From NCBI GenBank assembly GCA_020629995.1, contig JAHDCH010000001.1, forward strand, positions 5,496 to 33,616: a stretch of 28,121 nt of DNA, read 5' to 3'. A program made the translations under genes and the position numbers. Source of the DNA: Pseudaestuariivita sp. (GTDB taxonomy: Bacteria; Pseudomonadota; Alphaproteobacteria; Rhodobacterales; Rhodobacteraceae). The notes beneath the pieces are model-generated. The model had not been told where the DNA came from. It worked only from the letters and a program-made list of their open reading frames with translations, and did not search any database. Shown here piece after piece: positions 1 through 7,200 of the stretch (position 1 is its first letter; every line of letters starts with the position of its first letter).

Positions 1-747
1 TATTACGCCAACGTCTCCCACGTGGACGCGAACCTTGGCATCATGCTCAAGGCGCTCGAAGACACCGGCCAGCTGGACAACACCATCGTCATCGTCACCG
101 CCGATCACGGCGACATGCTGGGCGAGCGGGGCCTGTGGTACAAGATGACCCATTTCGAGCATTCCGCGCGGGTGCCGCTGATCTTTGCCGGGCCTGATGT
201 GCTCAAGGGGCGGTCAGACAGCCCGTGCAGCCTTGTTGATATTCTGCCGACTCTGCTGGGCCTTGCGGGTGCCGACCCCGAGCTGGGTCTGCCGCTGGAT
301 GGCCGGTCCTTGGTGCCCGAGCTGCGCGGGCAACCCACCGAAGGCGAGGCGATCAGCGAATATTGCGCCGAATGCGTGGGCCAGCCCAACGTGATGATCC
401 GGCGTGGGCCGTTCAAATACATGTATGCGCCCGGCGATCCGCCGATGCTGTTCGACGTGGTCAGCGACCCCGATGAGCAGCAGAACCTCGTGGATGATCC
501 TGACTATGCGTCCGAGGCCGAAGCCTTTGCCGCCGAGGTGGCCGAGAGATGGGATTTTGACGCGCTGACCGCTGACATCCTGGCCTCGCAAAACCAGCGA
601 CGGGCTGTCTATCGCGCGATGCAACAGGGGCAGCCGACCCATTGGGATTGGCAGCCTCCGCGCGATGCGTCGAACGAATACGTGCGCAACCACATGGATT
701 ACCGGGTGGCGCAGGAAAAGGGGCGCTTTCCGCCGTTTGAAGGCTAG
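1..747 (+). CDS. betC: Choline sulfatase, C-terminal part (5' end outside window)
   Basis: The reading frame is open from base 1, so the start lies upstream; 248 residues are visible. BetC hydrolyses choline-O-sulfate to choline and sulfate in the cytoplasm, feeding glycine betaine synthesis and supplying sulfate. The visible part carries the alkaline-phosphatase-fold metal site (TADHGDMLGERGLWYK, with the Asp-His pair and a downstream Lys-x-x-His), then the segment reporting on the substrate product (LFDVVSDPDEQQNL). The last ~70 residues match the C-terminal domain peculiar to choline sulfatases (LASQNQRRAVYRAMQQG, then WDWQPPRDASNEYVRNHMD). The Cys/Ser that becomes formylglycine lies in the missing part. 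Bet genes usually sit together, but here the next genes are a BKACE enzyme and an aldehyde dehydrogenase, 60 bases downstream on the same strand. A related sulfatase with another substrate is possible but less likely given the C-terminal domain. Confidence 0.87.
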   Translation, partial: YYANVSHVDANLGIMLKALEDTGQLDNTIVIVTADHGDMLGERGLWYKMTHFEHSARVPLIFAGPDVLKGRSDSPCSLVDILPTLLGLAGADPELGLPLDGRSLVPELRGQPTEGEAISEYCAECVGQPNVMIRRGPFKYMYAPGDPPMLFDVVSDPDEQQNLVDDPDYASEAEAFAAEVAERWDFDALTADILASQNQRRAVYRAMQQGQPTHWDWQPPRDASNEYVRNHMDYRVAQEKGRFPPFEG

Positions 748-807
748 GCGCATTCCGCCCCGGACGCAGATCCGGGGCCTCTGCCCACGCATGACAAGGA
801 GGCACCC

Positions 808-1740
808 ATGCCCAAATCCGTCATCATCACCTGCGCGCCCACGGGCGGCATCCACACGCCCACCATGTCGCCGCACCTGCCCATCACGCCGTCACAGATC
901 GCCACCGCCGCGATCGAGGCCGCCGAGGCCGGCGCGTCGATCATCCACCTGCACGCGCGCGATCCCGAAACAGGCAAACCCGACCCGCGACCCGAGACGT
1001 TTCAGCAATTCCTGCCGGTGATCAAACAGGCGACGGATGCGGTGGTGAACGTCTCGACCGGGGCGGGGCTGGGCATGACGATGGACGAACGGCTCGCCGC
1101 CGCCACCGCCGCCAGCCCCGAGATGGCGAGCCTGAACATGGGGTCGATGAACTTTGGCATCTTCCCGCTGCTGGAAAAGCATTCCGAATGGCAGCACGAC
1201 TGGGAGCCGGAATTCCTCGGCATGACGCGGGATTTCATCTTTCCCAACACCTTTGCCACCATCGAATACGCGCTGAAAAATCTGGGCGAGGCGCACGGCA
1301 CCAAGTTCGAGTTTGAATGCTACGATCTTGGCCATCTCTACAACGTCAAATGGTTCGTCGATCAGGGGCTGATCAAGCCGCCGTTCTTTATCCAGATGGT
1401 GTTTGGCATCCTTGGCGGCATGGGGGCCGAGCTGGATCACATGATCCACCTGCACCGCACGGCGGACCGGCTGTTTGGTGCGGAAAATTATGAATGGTCG
1501 GTGCTGGCGGCGGGCAAGAACCAGATGAAGTTTGCCACCCAAGCCGCGATGCTGGGCGGCAATTTGCGCGTCGGGCTCGAAGACAGCCTGTATATCGGCA
1601 AAGGTGAGCTGGCCACATCCAACGCCCAGCAGGTCCAGCGCATTCGGTCCATCATCGAAAACCTGGGGCTGAGCGTGGCCAGCCCCGACGAGGCCCGCGA
1701 CCGGCTGGCGCTGAAGGGCGCGGACCGCGTGGCGTTTTAG
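808..1740 (+). CDS. BKACE-family beta-keto acid cleavage enzyme (DUF849)
   Basis: 310 residues, the usual size for the family first known as 3-keto-5-aminohexanoate cleavage enzyme. These TIM-barrel, Zn-dependent enzymes condense a beta-keto acid with acetyl-CoA and split it to acetoacetyl-CoA (or another CoA ester) plus a shortened product. The family's N-terminal signature [10 protein letters not shown] is at residues 5-14. The metal-binding HLHARDP motif puts His47 and His49 at the Zn site, and Glu258 in VGLEDS is the likely third protein ligand. Substrate cannot be read from the sequence: members act on ketoaminohexanoate, dehydrocarnitine, and other beta-keto acids. Start is the ATG preceded by AAGGAGG. 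It lies 60 bases after betC and 11 bases before an aldehyde dehydrogenase, so a shared transcript is likely. The betC neighbour makes a trimethylammonium-bearing substrate such as dehydrocarnitine attractive, but this is inference. Confidence 0.88.
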   Translation: MPKSVIITCAPTGGIHTPTMSPHLPITPSQIATAAIEAAEAGASIIHLHARDPETGKPDPRPETFQQFLPVIKQATDAVVNVSTGAGLGMTMDERLAAATAASPEMASLNMGSMNFGIFPLLEKHSEWQHDWEPEFLGMTRDFIFPNTFATIEYALKNLGEAHGTKFEFECYDLGHLYNVKWFVDQGLIKPPFFIQMVFGILGGMGAELDHMIHLHRTADRLFGAENYEWSVLAAGKNQMKFATQAAMLGGNLRVGLEDSLYIGKGELATSNAQQVQRIRSIIENLGLSVASPDEARDRLALKGADRVAF

Positions 1741-1751
1741 GGAGACATCAC

Positions 1752-3170
1752 ATGCAAACCAAGATGCTGATCAATGGCGAAATGGTCGAAGGGCAGGGCG
1801 AAGCGCTGGAGGTTGTGAACCCGTCCACCGGGGAGCGCATCGGCGCGGTAAATGAGGCGACCGAAGAGCAGCTGGATGCTGCGGTCGCCACCTGCGCCGA
1901 AGCGTTCGAGACATATTCTCAGGTCACGCCCGGTGAACGGGCTGCGCTGCTGCTGGATATTGCGCAGGTGCTCGAAGACAACCAGGACGAACTGGCCGGG
2001 CTGGAAAGTCTTGATGTGGGCAAGCCCTGGCCGTCCGCCCGCGATGACGAGATGCCGCTGACCATCGACACCTTCCGGTTCATGGCGGGTGCGGCGCGCA
2101 CCATGTCGGGCTCGGCCACGGCCGAGTATGTGGCGGGCCATACCAGCATGATCCGCCGCGATCCGGTGGGGCCTGTGGCGGCTATTGCGCCCTGGAACTA
2201 TCCGCTGATGATGGCCGCGTGGAAGATCGGCGCACCGCTGGCGGCGGGCTGCACCATGGTGCTGAAACCGTCCGAGATCACGCCGCTGTCGACCCTGCGC
2301 ATGGCCGAATTGCTGTCGGATGTGGTGCCCAAGGGTGTGCTGAACATCGTGCATGGGCGCGGAGTGCCGATTGGCGACCGGCTGATCAACAGCCCGCAAA
2401 TGGAGGCGATCACCATCACCGGATCACCTGCAACCGGCAAAGCGGCGATGCGCGCGGCCAGCCAGCAGATCCGCCATGTGCACCTCGAGCTGGGCGGCAA
2501 GGCGCCGGTGATCGTCTTTGACGATGCCGATCTCGATGCGGTGGTCGAGACGATCCGGTATGGCGCGTTTTTCAACTCGGGTCAGGATTGCGCGCAGCCG
2601 ACGCGGATCATGGTGCAGGCGGGGCTGTATGACAAACTGGTGGCGGCCGCCGCAGACGCGGTGGGTCAGATCAAGATCGGCGCGCCCAGGGACGACGGGA
2701 CCGAGATGGGGCCGGTGGTCAGCGCCGCGCAGGCCGCCCGCGTGGCCGAGATGGTCGACGCCGCCAAGGACACCGCCGAAGTGGTGCAGGGGGGCGCGCG
2801 GGCCGACCGGGACGGGTTCTTTTTCCAGCCCACGGTGTTGGCGAACGTGGCCAATGATGCGCCCATTGCACAGACCGAAGTGTTCGGCCCAGTCGTCACC
2901 ATTTCGCGGTTCACGGATGCCGAAGACGCGCTGCGCATCGCCAATGCCAGCGGCTATGGGCTCGCCTCAAGCGTCTGGACCCGCGATGTGGGCCGGGCGA
3001 TGCAGATGTCGGCGCGGCTGCGCTATGGGATGACCTGGGTCAACACCCACGGGCTGCCCTGCGCCGAGATGCCCTGGGCCGCGATGAAAGGGTCGGGCAC
3101 CGGCTGCGACATGTCGGTCTATGGGCTGGATGCCTATACCTCGGTGCGGCATGTCATGATCGCTCATTGA
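1752..3170 (+). CDS. NAD(P)+-dependent aldehyde dehydrogenase, PatD/YdcW-like
   Basis: 472 residues, full length for the ALDH superfamily. It oxidises an aldehyde to a carboxylate in the cytoplasm. Visible catalytic elements are Asn149 in APWNYPL, Lys172 in [10 protein letters not shown], Glu246 in HLELGGKAP and the nucleophile Cys280 in FNSGQDC. The sequence resembles remembered gamma-aminobutyraldehyde dehydrogenase (PatD/YdcW) at many points: [22 protein letters not shown], the C-terminal [10 protein letters not shown], and the end RHVMIAH. That family accepts amino-aldehydes and some betaine-type aldehydes. Start is the ATG with GGGAGA seven bases upstream, 11 bases after the BKACE stop, so it is almost certainly co-transcribed. 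In this operon it may oxidise a trimethylammonium or amino aldehyde, but it is not a classic BetB, so betaine aldehyde is only one candidate substrate. Confidence 0.9.
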   Translation: MQTKMLINGEMVEGQGEALEVVNPSTGERIGAVNEATEEQLDAAVATCAEAFETYSQVTPGERAALLLDIAQVLEDNQDELAGLESLDVGKPWPSARDDEMPLTIDTFRFMAGAARTMSGSATAEYVAGHTSMIRRDPVGPVAAIAPWNYPLMMAAWKIGAPLAAGCTMVLKPSEITPLSTLRMAELLSDVVPKGVLNIVHGRGVPIGDRLINSPQMEAITITGSPATGKAAMRAASQQIRHVHLELGGKAPVIVFDDADLDAVVETIRYGAFFNSGQDCAQPTRIMVQAGLYDKLVAAAADAVGQIKIGAPRDDGTEMGPVVSAAQAARVAEMVDAAKDTAEVVQGGARADRDGFFFQPTVLANVANDAPIAQTEVFGPVVTISRFTDAEDALRIANASGYGLASSVWTRDVGRAMQMSARLRYGMTWVNTHGLPCAEMPWAAMKGSGTGCDMSVYGLDAYTSVRHVMIAH

Positions 3171-3258
3171 ACTGGTTGGGGCAGGGGCCGCGTTTCCCTT
3201 GCCCTGCCGCCGGGGCGCGCTTAGTCTTGCACGCAGAAGGCGAAGGGGCGCGCTCTGA

Positions 3259-6102
3259 ATGACGGATAAACCAATCTATTTCGTGGGCGTGGCGGCCTCG
3301 GCCGGCGGCCTCGAGGCCGCGTCTTTGCTGGTGCAGAACCTGCCCGAGGACGCCAACGCGGTCTATGTGCTGGCCCAGCACATGTCGCCCACGCACAAAA
3401 GCCTTCTGACTTCGTTGATCGCGCGCGAAACGCGCCTGCCCGTGGTCGAGCTGACCAGCGAAGATATCGTGCCCGAGCGCAACACGATCTATGTCACACC
3501 CCCCAATTCCGACGTGACGCTCGAGGATGGAAAGCTGGGCCTGCGCGCGCCCTCGGAACATGCCGCACCGCCCAAACCGTCGGCGGACCGCCTGTTCAAG
3601 AGCATCGCCGCGGAATGCGGTGAATATTGTGTCGGGATCGTTTTGTCCGGCACCGGCAGCGACGGCAGCTATGGCGTGCAGGCCATCCGCGAAGCGGGCG
3701 GCATCACCATCGCGCAAGAGGCGTCCACCGCCAAGTATGACGGGATGCCCACCTCGGCCGTGGCCACGGGCTGTATCGACCTGACGCTGACGCCCGAACA
3801 GATGGGCCAGCATCTGGAAAAGATCCTGTCGTCCAGCCGTGATTTCGACAGCCTGCGCGCGCTGAACGAACAGCCGGGGCGGATGACCGACCTGATGCAC
3901 ATCCTTTTGGCGCGCACGCGGGTCGATTTCCGGGACTACAAGGAAAACACGGTCAATCGCCGGATCGCGCGCCGCATGGTTGCGTTGGGGATTGATGAAT
4001 ACGAGGATTACGTCGCCTTTTGCCGGGTCTCGACCGAAGAGGTGGATGCGCTGTTCCGCGATCTGCTGATTTCGGTCACACGGTTCTTTCGCGACCCGGA
4101 CCAGTTTCGCGCGCTCAAGCCGCAGCTGAAAGAGCTGGTCGAGCGCAAGGGCAACGATCCGATCCGGGTATGGGTTGCCGGGTGCGCCACAGGAGAGGAA
4201 GCCTATTCGATCGCCATCCTTCTGGGCGAGGCGATGGGCGGGATCGAGTATCTCGACAAATCGCGGGTCCAGATCTTTGCCACCGACATCGACGCGCGCG
4301 CGCTGGATGTGGCGCGGGCGGGATTGTACCCGATTTCTGCGGCGCAGGGTGTGCCCGAAGAATACCTCGACTCCTATTTCGACACCACGTCCGGCAAGCT
4401 GCGCGTGGCGCGGCCCTTGCGGGATGTGACGCTGTTTTCGCATCACAACATTTTTCAGGACCCGCCGTTCATGAACGTGGACGTGGTCAGCCTGCGCAAT
4501 GTGCTGATCTACTTTAACCCGATGTTGCAGGAACGGGTGCTGACCCGGCTGCACTACGCGCTGAACCCCTCGGGGCTGATGTTCCTGGGCACGTCCGAAA
4601 CCGTGGGCAACATGCAGGCCCAGTTCCGCCCGACACAAGGGTCTGACAAGATCTTTGTCAAACGCAACACGGTGCGCGAGAACCTGGCCAACCGGCTGAT
4701 GCAGACCGAAATCCGCGGCATGCCGACATCTGCCCAAACGCAGATGCGCGGCCCCCGGCCCGAGGCCGTGGACAGCAAAGGCGCGGTCATGTTCGACGCG
4801 CTGTTGCGGGGGGTGGCGCAGAACGGGTTCATCGCAACGCGCAACCAGTCGATCCTGCGGGTGATCGGGGACATTTCGCCTTTTCTCAGGCTCAGCGATC
4901 AAAGCCGCCTGACCCTGTCGACCGACCTGTTGGCGGCGCCGCTGCGCGATGATGCGATGAGCCTGATCTCGCTCAGTCTCAAGAACAAGGTGCGCCGCAA
5001 AGGGCAATGGCGCCCGATCAAGACCGACGAGGGGGACGAGGCGCGCGTGGTTGTCTACCCCTTGGCGTTTTCCGGAGGCGAGGATCAGGCGCTGATCTCA
5101 ATCGAGACGCGCGTTGCAGCCAAGCCGACGGAATCGCTGGACGAGTTGACCGAAGCAGAGCGGCTTGACTACCTGCGGCACATCGAATCCGAGATGATGT
5201 CGACCCGCGAGGCCTTGCAACAAACGATCGAAGAGTTGCAGACCTCGAACGAAGAACTGCAATCGGTCAACGAAGAGCTGCAATCGACCAACGAGGAATT
5301 GCAGGCCACCAATGAAGAACTCGAGACCTCGAACGAAGAGCTGCAATCGACCAACGAAGAGCTGATCACCGTCAACGAAGAGATGAAAGTCTCGTCGACC
5401 GAATTGCAGAAGATCAGCGCCGAACTCGTGGCGATCCTTGATTCCATCCCTTACCCGGTGGTGGTGCTGGACGAAGCGCTGATCATTCGGCGCGCGTCGA
5501 AGCCCGCCAAGGCGTTCTTTGGTCTCGACGACCTGAACCACAGCGGGGTGCACTTGGCGCAATGCGCCACAAACGTGGGCATTTCACCGGTTGTCGAAAA
5601 GGCAAACGAGGTCTTCCGCACCCGGATGCCCGCCATCCTGCCGTTCGACATCGACGCGCGCAATCAGCGCGTGTTCCTTGCGCCATTTTATGACGGGCAT
5701 GGCGAGATCAGCGGACTGGTGATGTCGGTGCAGGAAACCGACATGACCAGCGTCAGGAAGATGACGAACCTGATGGATCGGTTGGGCGGCATTTCGCACT
5801 GGCGCTACAATCTGGTCACGGACGAGCTGACATGGTCGGACGAAGTGTTCCGCATTCATGGGTTGGAGCCCGCAAAGAAGGCGCCAACCCCAGAGGTTGC
5901 GATCAATTATTACCACAAGGACGATCGCGCCCTGGTGCGCGCGGCGCTGGACCGCTGCATCGATACGCAATCCGAATTTGCCTTTGACGCGCGTCTGTCG
6001 CTGGCCGACGGAACCGAAGTGCCGGTGCGGTCGGTCGGGGCGGCGGTCACGGACGACACCGGGCGCACGATTGCTCTGGTCGGGGCGTTCAAACGCGTGT
6101 GA
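3259..6102 (+). CDS. CheB-CheR-coiled coil-PAS-PAS fusion protein
   Basis: 947 residues. Residues 1-190 are a CheB methylesterase domain without a receiver domain, with the Ser14 (ASAGG), His41 (AQHMS) and Asp135 (GTGSDGS) triad intact. Residues 210-470 are a CheR methyltransferase: substrate-arm SVTRFFRDP at 272-280 and SAM-binding GCATGEEAYSIA at 309-320. Residues 510-620 may be a degenerate sensory region. Residues 636-723 form a heptad coiled coil of repeated NEELQST units, followed by a PAS domain (about 725-830) and a PAS_3-like fold (about 838-945) that ends the protein. Related CheB-CheR-PAS proteins often continue into a histidine kinase; none is present here, and no receiver, kinase or receptor gene is next door. 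It could methylate and demethylate a receptor-like partner or signal through its PAS domains. Start is the ATG with GAAGGGG upstream. It has an 88-base leader after the ALDH gene. Confidence 0.93.
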   Translation: MTDKPIYFVGVAASAGGLEAASLLVQNLPEDANAVYVLAQHMSPTHKSLLTSLIARETRLPVVELTSEDIVPERNTIYVTPPNSDVTLEDGKLGLRAPSEHAAPPKPSADRLFKSIAAECGEYCVGIVLSGTGSDGSYGVQAIREAGGITIAQEASTAKYDGMPTSAVATGCIDLTLTPEQMGQHLEKILSSSRDFDSLRALNEQPGRMTDLMHILLARTRVDFRDYKENTVNRRIARRMVALGIDEYEDYVAFCRVSTEEVDALFRDLLISVTRFFRDPDQFRALKPQLKELVERKGNDPIRVWVAGCATGEEAYSIAILLGEAMGGIEYLDKSRVQIFATDIDARALDVARAGLYPISAAQGVPEEYLDSYFDTTSGKLRVARPLRDVTLFSHHNIFQDPPFMNVDVVSLRNVLIYFNPMLQERVLTRLHYALNPSGLMFLGTSETVGNMQAQFRPTQGSDKIFVKRNTVRENLANRLMQTEIRGMPTSAQTQMRGPRPEAVDSKGAVMFDALLRGVAQNGFIATRNQSILRVIGDISPFLRLSDQSRLTLSTDLLAAPLRDDAMSLISLSLKNKVRRKGQWRPIKTDEGDEARVVVYPLAFSGGEDQALISIETRVAAKPTESLDELTEAERLDYLRHIESEMMSTREALQQTIEELQTSNEELQSVNEELQSTNEELQATNEELETSNEELQSTNEELITVNEEMKVSSTELQKISAELVAILDSIPYPVVVLDEALIIRRASKPAKAFFGLDDLNHSGVHLAQCATNVGISPVVEKANEVFRTRMPAILPFDIDARNQRVFLAPFYDGHGEISGLVMSVQETDMTSVRKMTNLMDRLGGISHWRYNLVTDELTWSDEVFRIHGLEPAKKAPTPEVAINYYHKDDRALVRAALDRCIDTQSEFAFDARLSLADGTEVPVRSVGAAVTDDTGRTIALVGAFKRV
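5248..5373 (+). repeat. Six tandem 21-base heptad-coding repeats inside the CheB-CheR gene
   Basis: Six 21-base units, each beginning AACGAAGA or a close variant, encode successive heptads of the form NEELQST/NEELQAT/NEELETS. A seventh unit starts at 5374 (NEEMKVS). The units differ at synonymous and a few coding positions. They encode the coiled-coil linker between the CheR and PAS domains, a segment known to be conserved at protein level in this family. Nucleotide similarity between units makes slippage possible. Confidence 0.85.
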
Positions 6103-6104
6103 GA

Positions 6105-6125
6105 CCTGGGGCCGCGGGCCCCGGG
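6105..6125 (+). terminator. Hairpin after the CheB-CheR gene
   Basis: A nine-pair stem (CCTGGGGCC / GGCCCCGGG, one G-T pair) with a GCG loop starts two bases after the stop codon. The following bases are A/T-rich but hold no run of T, so it is only a partial match to an intrinsic terminator. It separates the chemotaxis gene from the CtrA boxes and the next gene, which supports separate transcription. Confidence 0.5.
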
Positions 6126-6130
6126 AGGCA

Positions 6131-6174
6131 TTAATAAATTGTTAAGGAAGTGCGGTAAGTTAACTGTTTGTTAA
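6131..6174 (+). promoter_or_regulatory. Two CtrA-type boxes (TTAA-N7-TTAA) in tandem
   Basis: Two perfect copies of the alphaproteobacterial CtrA full-site pattern lie 14 bases apart: TTAATAAATTGTTAA at 6131-6145 and TTAACTGTTTGTTAA at 6160-6174, the second continuing into CC. They sit in an A/T-rich island within otherwise GC-rich DNA. CtrA is the response regulator that controls motility, chemotaxis, cell-cycle and gene-transfer-agent genes in this class. A site centred near -35 would put transcription start near 6205, upstream of the ATG at 6240. The motif match is seen; binding and direction of effect are inferred. Confidence 0.75.
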
Positions 6175-6239
6175 CCTTTGACCGGGCATTTTTGCAACGC
6201 GTGCTGGGTGACGTGCGCGGTTCTGGAGCCTGTTTGGCC

Positions 6240-6881
6240 ATGCAAGAATGTACCTTCGCCGTGACGTTGATGCGGACAGACGGCAGTGGCGAAGTCAAAG
6301 CCCTGTTTGCGGATGTTCATTCAGACGAATTTCGACATCGCATCAGCTTTCGCGAGGGTCTTGCGCTTGGTGGGGCGTTTGCACCAGCATTCGAGTCCGA
6401 ATTGCGCGAGATCCTGCTCAAGGTTTCCGGCGCCAACACCGTCTTTGCGGCGCCGGATCACGTTATCGAATTGCCCGGGCTTGTGCTGGCGCGCCTGCGT
6501 GTGCTGACCTATGCGGCGGGCGAGGGGATGACCAAGATCACCGTTCGGTTCAAATATTTCATTGGGGCCCTGTCCGCTGTGTTCAAACGCCAGCGCTACC
6601 TCGATGCGCCTACTTTGACGCACCGCGAGGCTGTCGCGGTCATGGCGCTGGAAGATGTCTGTCTGCCGGCCTGTGACCTGGCGGTTCTGGCGCATGCACC
6701 GGCGCTGAGCCTGTCAGGCCGCAACCGGCTGGAACAAAGGATCGAGCAGATGGCCGCGCAACGTGACGAGCTGCATTTCTACGTCGATCTGCTCAAGCGT
6801 TTTGTCTGCCATGGCAGCCGCGTGCCGGTCCGGCCCGAGCTTGACCATGGCGATCTGAGACAAAGCCTGCCACAGCTTTAA
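6240..6881 (+). CDS. Hypothetical protein of 213 residues behind CtrA boxes
   Basis: I do not recognise a family. No signal peptide or membrane segment is evident. The N-terminal half looks alpha/beta, while residues about 155-190 are helical and rich in Glu, Gln and Arg, possibly a short coiled coil. Four cysteines are present, two as CLPAC at 141-145 and one each near residues 4 and 190. The frame is open upstream to a TTG at 6168, but that TTG lies inside the second CtrA box, so the ATG at 6240 with GGAG at 6225-6228 is the better start. Spacing of 11 bases is slightly long. The following hairpin at 6899-6914 suggests a single-gene unit. Position next to a CheB-CheR protein and probable CtrA control hint at motility, chemotaxis or another CtrA regulon role, but nothing in the protein proves it. 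Confidence 0.72.
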   Translation: MQECTFAVTLMRTDGSGEVKALFADVHSDEFRHRISFREGLALGGAFAPAFESELREILLKVSGANTVFAAPDHVIELPGLVLARLRVLTYAAGEGMTKITVRFKYFIGALSAVFKRQRYLDAPTLTHREAVAVMALEDVCLPACDLAVLAHAPALSLSGRNRLEQRIEQMAAQRDELHFYVDLLKRFVCHGSRVPVRPELDHGDLRQSLPQL

Positions 6882-6898
6882 GCGCCCGTTTTCCGTGT

Positions 6899-6914
6899 CT
6901 GGCCCAAAGGCCAG
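6899..6914 (+). terminator. Weak hairpin after the hypothetical gene
   Basis: A perfect six-pair stem CTGGCC / GGCCAG with a CAAA loop sits 17 bases after the stop. A second small palindrome, GCCCGGGC, follows and is trailed by AGAAAAATC. There is no T-run, so the call is tentative. The rest of the gap to the tRNA holds only the tRNA promoter. Confidence 0.35.
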
Positions 6915-6976
6915 GGACGCCCGGGCAGAAAAATCTCGCCGATGTCAGTTTTCAGCCCCGGAGGGCAAAATCGCGA

Positions 6977-7005
6977 TTGACGCGCCCTGCAGCTTGGCCT
7001 AATCA
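6977..7005 (+). promoter_or_regulatory. Candidate sigma70 promoter of the tRNA-Asp gene
   Basis: TTGACG at 6977-6982 and TAATCA at 7000-7005 are separated by 17 bases, placing transcription start a few bases before the mature tRNA 5' end at 7017. The -35 is strong and the -10 is a weak match. Confidence 0.5.
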
Positions 7006-7016
7006 GCGCCTCACGC

Positions 7017-7093
7017 GCGGTTGTAGCTCAGTTGGTTAGAGTACCGGCCTGTCACGCCGGGGGTCGCGGGTTCGAGCCCCGTCAACCGCGCCA
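7017..7093 (+). tRNA. tRNA-Asp (anticodon GTC)
   Basis: A full cloverleaf of 77 bases can be folded. The acceptor stem is GCGGTTG with CAACCGC, the discriminator base is G (as expected for Asp), and the CCA end is encoded. The D arm is GTAGCTCAGTTGGTTAGAGTAC. The anticodon stem CCGGC / GCCGG encloses the loop CTGTCAC, giving anticodon GTC at 7051-7053. The T arm has GGGTTCGAGCCCC. It decodes GAC and GAT codons. The next protein gene starts about 100 bases downstream on the same strand. Confidence 0.97.
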
Positions 7094-7200
7094 CTTTCTC
7101 CTCTTTCAGACCATTGCACCGGTTCCCTCACCGCCTTGGCGCGGCTAGTCTGCTTGTCGAGGACAGGCATGAGGCTGGGGTTGTGCTGGCAGAATTTGTG

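Noticed and set aside
3190..3227. Possible promoter TTGCCC-N17-TAGTCT before the CheB-CheR gene
   Set aside because: Both hexamers are weak matches in GC-rich sequence, and a spaced arrangement of this quality is expected by chance.
3154..5007. Long open frame on the minus strand, antisense to the CheB-CheR gene
   Set aside because: The GC-rich codon usage of the plus-strand gene leaves an open frame opposite; the translation is His/Arg/Gln-rich, has no family motif, and the plus-strand gene has full catalytic motifs.
5248..5373. CRISPR-like or other functional DNA repeat array
   Set aside because: Units are contiguous with no spacers, and all code in frame for coiled-coil heptads of the CheB-CheR protein.
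6168..6239. TTG at 6168 as the start of the hypothetical gene
   Set aside because: It falls within the second CtrA box, has no ribosome binding site, and the ATG at 6240 has GGAG upstream.
7017..7093. tRNA-Asp as an integration site of a genomic island
   Set aside because: No integrase, no repeated tRNA 3' fragment and no clear change in base composition were seen in the window.
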